Source: an uncultured Nioella sp. (GTDB lineage: Bacteria; Pseudomonadota; Alphaproteobacteria; Rhodobacterales; Rhodobacteraceae). Taken from it: 64,000 bases of DNA. The DNA is taken from the NCBI GenBank assembly GCA_947495575.1, contig CANLZL010000002.1:620001-684000 (forward strand), written 5' to 3'. Of the stretch, positions 1-8,416 are shown piece by piece (positions within the stretch are counted from its first letter, which is position 1; every line of letters starts with the position of its first letter). A program made the position numbers and the translations under genes. The notes under the pieces were generated by a model that made no database searches, was not told the origin of the DNA, and saw only the letters and a list, made by a program, of their open reading frames with translations.

Positions 1-293
1 GCGCGTTTCCACATTGGCTTACGCGGTTTTTTACGACGTCGACGATCATCACCATCTCCGTCCCACTCGCGGGCGCGCCCACCCCAGTCATTCTGATCCC
101 GCTTCCAATCCCCTTGCTGCGCATGACGTTGTTTTGACTTCTTTTTCTTGGATGATCGTGCTTCCGGCAGGGCCTTCATCTCGTGCAAGGGAGCGCCGCA
201 CTTTCCACAGGCCAACTCGTGCCCGTCCCGTGCAGTCAGGCGTAGAGCGGTGCGTGACCCGCAGTAACAACAGGTTGCGATCTTGGTCGTCAT
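1..293 (-). CDS. Zinc-ribbon protein, 3' part cut by window edge
   Basis: Reading the minus strand from the ATG at 291-293 gives MTTKIATCCYCGSRTALRL and then ACGKCGAPLHEMK, followed by a Lys/Arg/Asp-rich tail that runs off the left edge. Two CxxC knuckles (CCYC and CGKC) about 20 residues apart make a small treble-clef or TFIIB-like zinc ribbon. The charged, low-complexity tail may bind nucleic acid; this is inference. The gene ends out of view, so its length and function are unknown. It lies just downstream of rlmB on the same strand (10 bases apart) and may be co-transcribed with it. Confidence 0.6.
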   Translation of the reverse strand, partial: MTTKIATCCYCGSRTALRLTARDGHELACGKCGAPLHEMKALPEARSSKKKKSKQRHAQQGDWKRDQNDWGGRAREWDGDGDDRRRRKKPRKPMWKR

Positions 294-303
294 CTGGTGG
301 CCC

Positions 304-1083
304 TTAACTGTTTCTTGTTACAGCATATAGGGAAACTGCGGCGGCATTCGAGACGTTGAGCGACCCAAATTCGCCCGCAAATGGGATGCGGACAAGGTGA
401 TCGCACAGTTCTTTGGTGCGCGCGCGCAAGCCGGGGCCTTCTGCTCCAAGAACAAGAGCCACGGGGCGATCATTCAGTTCGGGCACCAGCGCGTCAATTG
501 TACCTTCCCCCTCGCCGTCCAAACCAACCAGCGTGTAACCAAGCTTGCGCAGCTCTTCCATCGCATCACCAAGGTTCTTGATCCGCAAGTAAGGTTGACG
601 TTCCAGCGCGCCCGAGGCGGTTTTTGCCAAAGCCCCGGTTTCAGGGGCCGAATGCCGGTGTGGCGCCACAACAGCACGCGCGCCGAACACTTCGGCTGAC
701 CGTAAAACGGCGCCAACGTTATGGGGGTCGGTCACCCTATCAAGCAGCAAAACCCTAGGGGCACCTGGGCCAGGGTCACAGGCGTCGCGCAGTTTGCCCC
801 AATCAAGTGGCTTCACTTCCAAGGCCGCCCCCTGATGCACAGACCCCGGATCCAACGGCACCGGAAATTTCCTTGGATCCGCAATCTCTGGCTCCATCCC
901 CGAAAAGGCAATGGCTTCGGCCAGACGGTCGGACGCGTTTTTGGTGACGACCAGACGTAACCGGTCGCGCGCCTGATTCATCAACGCATCCCGCACCGCA
1001 TGCAGACCGAACAGCCAGACTGTTTCCGCAGCAGATTTGCGTTTTGCGCGTTCTTTTTCGACGACCCAGGTTGGTTTTTTCAT
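304..1083 (-). CDS. rlmB: 23S rRNA (guanosine-2'-O)-methyltransferase RlmB (TrmH/SpoU family)
   Basis: SPOUT-fold methyltransferase expected to 2'-O-methylate a guanosine of 23S rRNA using SAM. The 259-residue product has an N-terminal substrate-binding domain (FGLHAVRDAL near residue 25). The catalytic SPOUT domain carries motif 1 LLLDRVTDPHNVGAVLRSAE at about 112-131 (Asn122 and Arg128), motif 2 LGAEGPGLR, and motif 3 LNVSNAAAVSLY close to the C-terminus. These match the TrmH family in order and spacing. I chose the ATG at 1083 because GGAGGG precedes it at good spacing and the protein then starts MKKPTWV, as in relatives; the longer frame adds 15 unlikely residues. A TrmH paralogue with another target cannot be excluded. 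Confidence 0.88.
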   Translation of the reverse strand: MKKPTWVVEKERAKRKSAAETVWLFGLHAVRDALMNQARDRLRLVVTKNASDRLAEAIAFSGMEPEIADPRKFPVPLDPGSVHQGAALEVKPLDWGKLRDACDPGPGAPRVLLLDRVTDPHNVGAVLRSAEVFGARAVVAPHRHSAPETGALAKTASGALERQPYLRIKNLGDAMEELRKLGYTLVGLDGEGEGTIDALVPELNDRPVALVLGAEGPGLRARTKELCDHLVRIPFAGEFGSLNVSNAAAVSLYAVTRNS

Positions 1084-1166
1084 ATCGCGGCCCTCCAGAT
1101 CGGCCTTGCCGCCAGCTATGCCGCCCACCTTGGGAAAGGCAAGTGCAGATGCATGAGTTTTTCGTC

Positions 1167-1195
1167 TTGACGCCCTCTGCGCCGCGCATTATCCC
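1167..1195 (+). promoter_or_regulatory. Probable sigma70 promoter of tRNA-Tyr
   Basis: TTGACG (1167-1172) and TATCCC (1190-1195) are separated by exactly 17 bases and lie about 33 bases upstream of the mature tRNA 5' end. This is the usual distance for a short leader before a stable RNA. The -10 matches consensus only moderately. Confidence 0.45.
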
Positions 1196-1227
1196 CACCC
1201 AGCATTCAGTCGAAAGACTGAGGAAGT

Positions 1228-1311
1228 GGGCGACAGGCCGCAAGGTGTGGCAGGGGACTGTAACTCCCTCGCGGAGACGCACGCCTGGTTCGATTCCAGG
1301 GTCGCCCACCA
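1228..1311 (+). tRNA. tRNA-Tyr (anticodon GTA)
   Basis: Acceptor arms GGGCGAC (1228-1234) and GTCGCCC (1301-1307) pair perfectly and are followed by A and an encoded CCA (1309-1311). The anticodon stem GGGGA/TCCCT encloses the loop CTGTAAC with anticodon GTA. The variable arm is long, as expected of class II tRNA-Tyr. The T arm is CCTGG-TTCGATT-CCAGG. The gene is divergent from rlmB. Confidence 0.96.
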
Positions 1312-1597
1312 CTTTCCTTTCTCTCAGATGACCTTGGAAGCGCTCTTGAACAGAGAGAGCTATTGGACAGTTGCGTCATCCTTCTCACTAGTTCCCTCTG
1401 AAAAACCACCCGTTTCTTTGTATTTCAAACCGGTATTTCCGTTTCGGCACTTTTGGGACTCTAGTCCGTTTTTGCAAATATAAAAATGACTCCCATATTT
1501 GGAAAGTTCGTGCTAGATCATCTGCAAGAAAGCGAGACGCCTGCCAGCCACCTGCCAGATCGTTTCGTCTTCTTGAAACTCGACACGGGAGGAAAAC

Positions 1598-2584
1598 ATG
1601 TCGTTTCTGAACTACAAATTGGCCGCAGCTGTGGCCGCCATCGCGCTGACCCCGGCAATCGGGGCCGCGCAGGACTATACATTCCGTCTTGCCCATGTGA
1701 CCTCGGACCAGGAGCCCCTTCAGCAAGCCATGGAAGAGTATGTGGCGAATGTGGAAGAACGCACCGAAGGCCGTGTCAGCATCCAGATTTTCCCCAATGC
1801 GCAGCTAGGCTCGAATCCGGAAGTGTTCGAACAGGTCCGCGCGGGTGCACCGATCATCACAATTTCCGATCCCGGCTACCTCAGTGATTTCGTGCCTGAT
1901 TTTGGGGTTCTCGGTGGGCCATACCTGATGGAAGACCCGCGTGATTTCCAACGCATCGTCGAATCTGACCTCTATACCGATATGTCGGATCGTCTGCGCG
2001 GCGAGGCCGGGATCGAGCTTTTGGCTCTGAATTGGCTCTTTGGTTCGCGCCATATGTTGACCGATACGCCGATCAGCACGCCCGATGACATCGCCGGAAT
2101 GACCTTCCGTACTCCACCCAACATTATGTGGGTTGAAACCTTTAACGCAATGGGCGCTCGTCCGACCCAAGTGGCATGGGGCGAAGTGTATTCCGCGCTT
2201 TCGGCCGGAGTGGTTGACGGAGCCGAGGCTCCTTTGCCTTCGATCTACGGCGCACGTTTGCATGAAACCAAATCCGTGATCTCACTGACCGCGCATTTCC
2301 GCGGCTTTACGGGTCTCATGATGAATTCTGACGTCTTTGCATCATTGCCAGAGGACATTCAGACCATCATGGCCGAAGAAGCGCTTTTGGCTGGTGAGTT
2401 CATGACCGACCTCATGCTCAACAGCGAAGAGGAATGGATTGCACGTCTTGAAGATGAAGGCATCACGTTCAACCGGGACGTCGACATCGCTGCGTTCCAG
2501 GCAGTTACGGCTGATGTCTATAACCAGTTCCCTGATTGGTCCGACGGCCTTTACGACCAGGTACGGGCGATCCTCGACAACTAA
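1598..2584 (+). CDS. dctP: TRAP transporter substrate-binding protein (DctP family)
   Basis: Periplasmic receptor of a tripartite ATP-independent transporter, 328 residues. A Sec signal peptide (MSFLNYKLAAAVAAIAL, probable cleavage after residue 24 in AIGAA-QDY) is followed by the DctP-type opening YTFRLAHVTSDQEPL and the segment IQIFPNAQLGSNPEVFEQVR. The middle part contains GMTFRTPPNIMW, where the family's carboxylate-binding arginine usually lies. GGGAGG stands before the ATG. The gene is first in the order dctP-dctQ-dctM and is separated from dctQ by a perfect stem-loop. The substrate cannot be read from the sequence, but a dicarboxylate or other small organic acid is usual. The symbol denotes the family only. 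Confidence 0.9.
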   Translation: MSFLNYKLAAAVAAIALTPAIGAAQDYTFRLAHVTSDQEPLQQAMEEYVANVEERTEGRVSIQIFPNAQLGSNPEVFEQVRAGAPIITISDPGYLSDFVPDFGVLGGPYLMEDPRDFQRIVESDLYTDMSDRLRGEAGIELLALNWLFGSRHMLTDTPISTPDDIAGMTFRTPPNIMWVETFNAMGARPTQVAWGEVYSALSAGVVDGAEAPLPSIYGARLHETKSVISLTAHFRGFTGLMMNSDVFASLPEDIQTIMAEEALLAGEFMTDLMLNSEEEWIARLEDEGITFNRDVDIAAFQAVTADVYNQFPDWSDGLYDQVRAILDN

Positions 2585-2592
2585 TCCAATTC

Positions 2593-2628
2593 GGCCCGGC
2601 GCAACGATCATTCGCGCCGGGCCCTTTT
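2593..2628 (+). terminator. Intra-operon stem-loop between dctP and dctQ
   Basis: GGCCCGGCGC (2593-2602) and GCGCCGGGCC (2614-2623) form a perfect 10-bp stem with an 11-base loop, followed by CTTTT. It sits inside the operon. It may partially terminate transcription or protect the dctP 3' end, so that the binding protein is made in excess over the membrane subunits. Confidence 0.7.
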
Positions 2629-2647
2629 CTGCCGGGAGGGGTCCGAA

Positions 2648-3139
2648 ATGAAACAGGTCGCAATATGGGTGCGCCGCGCGGAAAATGCGATCTCTCTTAC
2701 GGCATTGGCCATCTTGGTGCTGTCGGTTCTTTGGGGAGTCCTGACACGATACGTCACCTCTCGCCCCGCGGTTTGGACGACGGAACTTTCCGGTATTTTG
2801 TTCACTTGGGTCGTCTTTATTGGCGCTATGACTGCCTATCGTGAAGGCCGACATATTCGCGTGACCCTGCTGGTCGATATTCTGCCAACCGCTCTTCAGA
2901 TTCTGCTGATCAAGGCAAGCGACATCCTGGTCGCGGCGTTCCTGATTTACATGACATATCTGAGCGTTATCATGATGCAAAACGGCGCAAGCAGGCCGTC
3001 GCCCGTGCTCGATATCCCGTTTTCATGGGTCTACCTGGCGACTGTAATCAGCTTTGGAGGCATGTCCGTGACCTCTTTGTTGAGATTGACCGGAGTGATG
3101 CCACAACCCGAGCCTGATCAGGCGGAGGATATCCTATGA
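2648..3139 (+). CDS. dctQ: TRAP transporter small membrane subunit (DctQ family)
   Basis: The 163-residue protein shows four hydrophobic segments: ISLTALAILVLSVLWGVL; ELSGILFTWVVFIGAMTAY; the segment around ILLIKASDILVAAFLIYMTY; and YLATVISFGGMSVTSLL. It also has the typical RRAEN motif at the start and REGRHIRVTLLVD in the middle. DctQ subunits dock on DctM and are needed for sodium-driven uptake. The 3' end overlaps the dctM start by four bases (ATGA), which implies translational coupling. Confidence 0.88.
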   Translation: MKQVAIWVRRAENAISLTALAILVLSVLWGVLTRYVTSRPAVWTTELSGILFTWVVFIGAMTAYREGRHIRVTLLVDILPTALQILLIKASDILVAAFLIYMTYLSVIMMQNGASRPSPVLDIPFSWVYLATVISFGGMSVTSLLRLTGVMPQPEPDQAEDIL

Positions 3140-4416
3140 CCCTTCTGCCTGTACTCATTCTACTCCTCGCGATCGCCATTGGCATCCCTGTGGGCTTAGG
3201 CATTGGCATAGCGGCCCTGTCGTTTTTTCTGGTCTCCGGGGCGATGCCGCCCGAAATTTTCGTGCAGCGTCTTGTTGCCGTGACCCACTCTTTCCCGCTT
3301 CTGGCCGTGCCGCTATTTGTCATGACCGGGGTCGTTATGAATTATGCAGGCATTACGAAGCGGATGATGAACTTCGCTGAGTCTCTGACCGGGCATTGGC
3401 GCGGGGGGCTGGCACAAGTCAACGTTCTGCTTTCCACGCTTATGGGCGGCGTCTCTGGCTCGGCCAATGCCGATGCCGCGATGCAATCAAAGGTCTTGGT
3501 GCCTGAGATGACGCGGCGCGGGTATGACCCGGCCTTTTCAACGGCTGTCACAGCCTCCTCATCCATTATTTCGGTGATCATCCCGCCGGGTATTGGCCTT
3601 ATCCTTTATGGCTTTATGGGCAATGTCTCGATCGGGCAGCTTTTTCTGGCGGGCATCGTACCTGGTATCGTGATCTGTGCAGGCATGATGATGGTCGTGG
3701 CTATGCAAGCACGGCGCCTAGACCTCAAACCCGCCTTCCCTGCCCCAATGCCCTGGTCACAGCGCGGACATGCCTTTATCGGTGCTTTTCTGGCGCTGCT
3801 GGTCCCTGTCGGCATCGTCGTCGGAATCCGGTTTGGTTTTTTCACGCCGACCGAGGCGGGCGCCATGGCCATCCTTTTTGCCGTGATCGTGGGCCTGGTC
3901 TATGGCGAATTAAAGCTGGTCCATATCCGACCCATTCTGGAACAGACCATGCAGGCCACGGCGGTCATTCTTCTGGTTATTTGCGCGGCCAACGCCTTTG
4001 GCTTTTACATGACCTGGGAGCAGATCCCGCGCACTGTTGCGCAAGCCATGCTAGCCTTAACCGAAAACCCTATCCTGTTGCTTTTGCTTATAAACCTTCT
4101 GCTCATTCTTGCAGGCATGTTTATCGAAGGCTCGGCCGCACTGATCCTGTTGACGCCAATTCTTGTCCCAGTCATCCGTCAGGTGGGCATCGATCCAGTT
4201 CATTTCGGGGTCGTAATGGTGTTCAACCTGACCGTTGCGGGTGTCACACCGCCACTTGGCACACTGATGTTCACGACCTGCGCCATCACTCGGGTTCCAA
4301 TCGCGAAATTCATCCGGGCTTCTGTGCCCTTCTACATCCTGCTCTTTGGCATGCTGATCGTGCTTACTTTCGTACCAAAGTTGTCACTTTGGTTGCCTCA
4401 ACTGCGGTTTGGATAG
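3136..4416 (+). CDS. dctM: TRAP transporter large permease subunit (DctM family)
   Basis: Large transport subunit of 426 residues with about 12 hydrophobic segments, the usual DctM size. Family hallmarks include LLAVPLFVMTGVVMNYAGIT, GGVSGSANADAAMQSKVLVP, ASSSIISVIIPPGIGLILYG, and the C-terminal FNLTVAGVTPPLGTLMF, which corresponds to the second Na+/substrate-binding hairpin. It is translationally coupled to dctQ. With DctP and DctQ it forms a complete high-affinity importer driven by the sodium gradient. No dedicated regulator is adjacent. Confidence 0.92.
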   Translation: MTLLPVLILLLAIAIGIPVGLGIGIAALSFFLVSGAMPPEIFVQRLVAVTHSFPLLAVPLFVMTGVVMNYAGITKRMMNFAESLTGHWRGGLAQVNVLLSTLMGGVSGSANADAAMQSKVLVPEMTRRGYDPAFSTAVTASSSIISVIIPPGIGLILYGFMGNVSIGQLFLAGIVPGIVICAGMMMVVAMQARRLDLKPAFPAPMPWSQRGHAFIGAFLALLVPVGIVVGIRFGFFTPTEAGAMAILFAVIVGLVYGELKLVHIRPILEQTMQATAVILLVICAANAFGFYMTWEQIPRTVAQAMLALTENPILLLLLINLLLILAGMFIEGSAALILLTPILVPVIRQVGIDPVHFGVVMVFNLTVAGVTPPLGTLMFTTCAITRVPIAKFIRASVPFYILLFGMLIVLTFVPKLSLWLPQLRFG

Positions 4417-4509
4417 AGGCTGAGGACAAACTCCCTGCCTTTGGGATAGCCACGGGCCGGGGCGCTCGGTAGACTGTGGGCAACACAGGCAAAAGGGCGG
4501 GCAGGCAGG

Positions 4510-5502
4510 ATGGCAAAGGCTGACAATTTCAATGTCGTTATTGTAGGCCAAAATGGGCGGTTGCAGTTCGAGGCAGCGCTTTTTGCCGTCAGTTTTCGCC
4601 ACTTCAATCCGAATTTCAAAGGTCGTTTTTTTGTGGCCGAACCGCAACCGGGCCCGCTGTGGCACGGCAACCAAGCTATGGGAAACCAGGAAATCCGTGC
4701 CTTGATCGAGGCGCAGGGTGCGGAGATTATTCCGTTTGAAAGCAACCACTTCGGAAAAGATTATCCCTATGGTAACAAGATCGAAATGTTAACAGCTCTC
4801 CCCAAGGGAGAACCGTTCGTCTTTTTCGATACAGACACGCTTATCTTGGACGACCTGACGGACGTTCCCTTTGAATTCGACAAACCCTCCGCCTCTCTCA
4901 AAGTGGAAGGCACCTGGCCTCAGATTGAGCTGTACGGGCCAGGATATACCGCCATCTGGAAGTCGCTCTACGATCGGTTCGGGCTGGATTTCGATAGTTC
5001 CCTGGACCTTGATCAACCCGATGAATATTGGCGGCGCTACCTCTATTTCAATGCCGGTTTTTTCTACTTCCGGTGTCCACATGAATTTGGGGAACGTTTC
5101 CTTGAATACGCCACATCTATCCGCAATGATCCGCCGGATGAGCTTGTGTGCCAGACGCTGGACCCATGGCTCGACCAGGTGGCCCTGCCCCTTGTCATCC
5201 ACTCATTTGGCGGTGGTCGCGATGCGCTGGCGCCCGGTTACCTTGATGGGTCGCATAGTTGTCACTACCGAGTGTTGCCGCTGCTGTATGCGCGGGAAGC
5301 ACAGCGGGTGGTCGACGTGTTGGAGGAGTTGACCGCGCCGAATAAGATAAAAAAGGTAATCAAGGGCTACGAGCCTTTCAAGCGCATGATTTTCCAAGGA
5401 AAAGGCGCGCGCGCGCGCGCCCTGTTTGACCAAGAGAACCTGCCGCGAAAAGAACAGGCCATTCGCAACCGATTGAAACGCGAAAAGCTTTGGCTGCGAT
5501 AA
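4510..5502 (+). CDS. Putative GT-A-fold (glycosyltransferase-like) protein
   Basis: A 330-residue soluble protein without signal peptide. It begins with a beta-strand and loop FNVVIVGQNGRLQFEAALFA. At residues 104-110 it has VFFDTDT, a DxD motif in the position typical of GT-A nucleotide-sugar transferases, preceded by NKIEMLTALP. Later YFNAGFFYFRCP resembles the acceptor-loop region of family 8-like enzymes. The C-terminus is strongly basic. Transfer of a sugar from a metal-bound nucleotide sugar is inferred from the fold only; the acceptor is unknown and the protein may be inactive. AGGCAGG precedes the ATG. A (GC)8 tract lies in the coding region near codon 300. It stands alone between the TRAP operon and a secreted protein. 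Confidence 0.55.
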   Translation: MAKADNFNVVIVGQNGRLQFEAALFAVSFRHFNPNFKGRFFVAEPQPGPLWHGNQAMGNQEIRALIEAQGAEIIPFESNHFGKDYPYGNKIEMLTALPKGEPFVFFDTDTLILDDLTDVPFEFDKPSASLKVEGTWPQIELYGPGYTAIWKSLYDRFGLDFDSSLDLDQPDEYWRRYLYFNAGFFYFRCPHEFGERFLEYATSIRNDPPDELVCQTLDPWLDQVALPLVIHSFGGGRDALAPGYLDGSHSCHYRVLPLLYAREAQRVVDVLEELTAPNKIKKVIKGYEPFKRMIFQGKGARARALFDQENLPRKEQAIRNRLKREKLWLR

Positions 5503-5684
5503 ACCTCCCTCCATACCTAGCTCCATGTTTTGCGCGGTTTTGACCTGCAGGACTGTATTCACTATCCTTTACGACCTGTGATCATTCGGAGTGGCTTCGC
5601 CAAACGGGTCATAGGGTTGCGAGCCCACGCCCCTCATCTGATTGATCCCAAAAGGGTCGATACGTGACCAAGGGGAGTGCCACA

Positions 5685-6878
5685 ATGAAGCAAGTAGCAA
5701 TTTCAATGGAGTTTGCCTGCCGGCTTCTTTTGGGTTTATTCCTTTCGTTTCTGGCCACGTCCTTCGGCAACGCTCAGGAGGTCGAGCTTTACCCTGGGAC
5801 GAATTTTCAGGGTCAGGTGTTGCGTTTAACCAGCAGTGCGCCTGATCTGGACGAATTTGGCTACGACAATGTTGTGTCATCCATCCGCATTTTATCTGGC
5901 CAATGGAGCTTTCATCGCGACGATGGGTTTCAGAACAACAATGGCCCCGCACTGATACTTGGCCCCGGAAACTACGCTGATATTCAGGATCTGAACTTTC
6001 CGCGCAACAGGATGTCTTCGGTCCAACTGCTGCATATTGATGAAGGGAACGGCGACCCTGGCGAACCGCTGACACCCGTTGCGGAATGCCGTCCACCCTA
6101 TCAGGGCCCTGACCGTTTCGGCCGCTGCTTTTTTCGATGTGCCGCAGGGACAGAGCCAAACACAAGGACTGGCGAATGCAGTTGTCTTGCCGGCCATCGC
6201 GAAGTTGGCATTGATGATCAGGGCCGGCGTGTTTGCCAGATTTCAGGCGCAGCGCCGGGTCTTGGTGGTGTGGCCCCAGAGGTGTCTCCGACCGTCAGGC
6301 CCGTGACACAACCCAACCTCGAAGCTCTGCCCCAAACGCCGGTTCGCCCGAATGTTACGCCTCTCCCACAAGGTGAGATTGCAGATTACCGCGTACCAGC
6401 GGGCGAGGCACGGAGAGTGGCCGCCCAAAACGGCTTTACCTTCCTCGTCGAAAGCCGTGGATCAGAGCCTGTGCACGCTTGCGAAATATTCAACGACGCC
6501 GGGTGGGTTGATCTGGTCAGCCGTTATAATCGCGGAAATGAAGGCGGGATTCGACATCTGCTGCAGACTTGTGTTTTTCGCCTGTTTGGCGCGCGCGCTC
6601 TGGCACCAGGATGGGTCATGCTCCAAGACGCACCGGTTTTTGCCTCAGACAATTGCGCCAGCCAGTTTGGCCAGGTTCTGGTTGGCGAACAAAGCCAGCT
6701 GGGCAATCAGCTGTTTACAGGCATGGTGACCGGAAACCCATATCCGGAACAGCCCAATCTGATCATACAGGTTGCCATTAACGTCAATGACAACACGTGT
6801 CGCCGTTTCGAATTTGACTTGAGTGAGATCAGGCTTCGTGGCCCGGCGGGACGTGACTGGCGTGAGGCGTTTCAATAG
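5685..6878 (+). CDS. Secreted beta/gamma-crystallin-like protein with unknown C-terminal domain
   Basis: The signal peptide covers about residues 1-30 (LLLGLFLSFLATSFGNA). Next comes a segment resembling one beta/gamma-crystallin unit: LYPGTNFQG fits the [YF]xxxxFxG Greek-key signature, and SFHRDDGFQ and LILGPGNY follow. Residues about 135-185 are Cys-rich (RCFFRC, CSCLAGH). A Pro-rich linker leads to a C-terminal domain of about 145 residues with several Cys (HACEIFND, QTCVFRLFG) that I do not recognise. I took the ATG at 5685 because AAGGGGAG precedes it; a start 21 bases upstream is possible. It probably acts in the periplasm or outside the cell, perhaps binding Ca2+ or wall material, which is inference. 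Confidence 0.6.
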   Translation: MKQVAISMEFACRLLLGLFLSFLATSFGNAQEVELYPGTNFQGQVLRLTSSAPDLDEFGYDNVVSSIRILSGQWSFHRDDGFQNNNGPALILGPGNYADIQDLNFPRNRMSSVQLLHIDEGNGDPGEPLTPVAECRPPYQGPDRFGRCFFRCAAGTEPNTRTGECSCLAGHREVGIDDQGRRVCQISGAAPGLGGVAPEVSPTVRPVTQPNLEALPQTPVRPNVTPLPQGEIADYRVPAGEARRVAAQNGFTFLVESRGSEPVHACEIFNDAGWVDLVSRYNRGNEGGIRHLLQTCVFRLFGARALAPGWVMLQDAPVFASDNCASQFGQVLVGEQSQLGNQLFTGMVTGNPYPEQPNLIIQVAINVNDNTCRRFEFDLSEIRLRGPAGRDWREAFQ

Positions 6879-6912
6879 CAGGGTTAAATGGACAATCTCA
6901 ACAAACGCCATA

Positions 6913-6943
6913 CAGGCCACGGTCCCACTGGCATTGTGGCCTG
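6913..6943. terminator. Weak hairpin between convergent genes
   Basis: CAGGCCAC (6913-6920) and GTGGCCTG (6936-6943) pair perfectly across a 15-base loop in the short gap between two convergent genes, so the hairpin could act on either strand. There is no T tract, so termination efficiency is doubtful. Confidence 0.3.
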
Positions 6944-6980
6944 CGCCGTTTGCTCGTTACCAATTTGGTGACCGCCAACA

Positions 6981-8246
6981 CTAGCCCGCGCTAGCTGGTT
7001 CTTCCTTGCTGCGCTCGGCATAAATCAAAAGCGGTTGAGCATCTGAGGTTACGGCCTCTTCGTTCACCACCACTTCTTCTACGCCATCGGTGCCGGGCAG
7101 TTCGAACATGGTATCCAGCAGGATATCTTCCATGATCGAGCGCAGGCCGCGCGCGCCGGTTTTGCGTTCAATAGCGCGTTTAGAGATCGCAGAAAGGGCG
7201 TCATCGGTGAATTTCAGCTTCGCATCTTCTAGTTCAAAGAGGCGTTGATACTGTTTGACCAATGCGTTCTTTGGCGCAGTCAGAATGGTCACAAGGGCGT
7301 CTTCGTCCAGGTCTTCCAAGGTCGCAATTACGGGCAGACGACCGACAAATTCCGGGATCAGACCAAATTTCAGCAGATCCTCTGGTTCCAGATCCTTAAA
7401 GTATTCGCCGACGGTCTTCTGTGTTTCGTCGCGAACATCGGCGCCAAACCCCATGGCTGAGCCCTTGCCGCGCTGCGCGATGATCTTGTCGAGTCCAGCA
7501 AAAGCGCCGCCACAGATGAAGAGGATATTGGTTGTGTCCACTTGCAGGAATTCCTGTTGCGGATGCTTGCGCCCGCCCTGTGGCGGCACAGAGGCCACTG
7601 TGCCCTCCATGATCTTCAGAAGCGCCTGCTGCACGCCCTCACCCGACACATCGCGTGTGATCGAAGGGTTGTCGGACTTACGCGTGATCTTGTCGACCTC
7701 GTCGATATAGACGATGCCGCGCTGCGCACGATCAACATTGTATTCCGAGGCCTGAAGCAGCTTGAGAATGATGTTCTCAACATCTTCGCCTACATACCCC
7801 GCTTCTGTCAGCGTGGTGGCGTCGGCCATGGTGAACGGCACATCCAGAATACGGGCCAACGTTTGGGCAAGAAGCGTCTTACCACAGCCAGTTGGACCGA
7901 TCAGGAGAATGTTCGACTTCGCCAGTTCAATATCGGATTTTCCGGAATGGTTCAGGCGTTTGTAGTGGTTGTGAACCGCGACCGACAGCACGCGCTTGGC
8001 GTGGGCCTGCCCGATAACGTAATCGTCCAGAACTTCGCAAATCTCTTTCGGGCTGGGCACGCCATCGGCGGATTTCAGACCGGCTGTCTTGGTTTCTTCA
8101 CGGATAATGTCCATGCAAAGCTCAACGCATTCATCACAGATGAACACAGTTGGGCCCGCGATCAGCTTGCGCACCTCGTGCTGGCTCTTGCCGCAGAAGC
8201 TGCAATAAAGCGTGTTTTTCGAGTCGCCGCTGGAAGAATTCGCCAT
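6981..8246 (-). CDS. clpX: ATP-dependent Clp protease ATP-binding subunit ClpX
   Basis: AAA+ unfoldase of 421 residues that recognises tagged substrates, unfolds them and feeds them to ClpP. The N-terminal zinc-binding domain has four Cys at about residues 15, 18, 37 and 40 (CSFC, CDEC). Walker A is GPTGCGKT at 117-124, Walker B is [10 protein letters not shown], and sensor/arginine-finger elements and pore segments follow ([21 protein letters not shown]). The ClpP-docking IGF-type loop is present as KFGLIPEF. Length and order are canonical. It lies directly downstream of clpP on the same strand, separated by about 170 bases with a perfect stem-loop. Confidence 0.98.
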   Translation of the reverse strand: MANSSSGDSKNTLYCSFCGKSQHEVRKLIAGPTVFICDECVELCMDIIREETKTAGLKSADGVPSPKEICEVLDDYVIGQAHAKRVLSVAVHNHYKRLNHSGKSDIELAKSNILLIGPTGCGKTLLAQTLARILDVPFTMADATTLTEAGYVGEDVENIILKLLQASEYNVDRAQRGIVYIDEVDKITRKSDNPSITRDVSGEGVQQALLKIMEGTVASVPPQGGRKHPQQEFLQVDTTNILFICGGAFAGLDKIIAQRGKGSAMGFGADVRDETQKTVGEYFKDLEPEDLLKFGLIPEFVGRLPVIATLEDLDEDALVTILTAPKNALVKQYQRLFELEDAKLKFTDDALSAISKRAIERKTGARGLRSIMEDILLDTMFELPGTDGVEEVVVNEEAVTSDAQPLLIYAERSKEEPASAG

Positions 8247-8377
8247 GTCGTCTTTACCTCACCGGGGCTGTCGTCGGACCGCCAGGAGGTCCCTTTATCA
8301 AATCGTTCCCCAAGCCTAGTGCAGCCCTGCGGGGTCCACAATGTCAAAATGCACCTTCGGGGCTATCCTTTGGGTCA

Positions 8378-8411
8378 CACCCGCGCGACAATTATGTGAG
8401 CCGCGCGGGTG
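8378..8411 (-). promoter_or_regulatory. Stem-loop in the clpP-clpX intergenic region
   Basis: CACCCGCGCG (8378-8387) and CGCGCGGGTG (8402-8411) form a perfect 10-bp GC-rich stem with a 14-base loop, starting six bases after the clpP stop. No T tract follows on the minus strand. An mRNA-stability or attenuation element is more likely than a strong terminator. Confidence 0.45.
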
Positions 8412-8416
8412 ATGAA

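Noticed and set aside
1459-1475. Terminator-like GGACT-CT-AGTCC followed by GTTTTTG after tRNA-Tyr
   Set aside because: A five-bp stem with a two-base loop is not stable enough to call.
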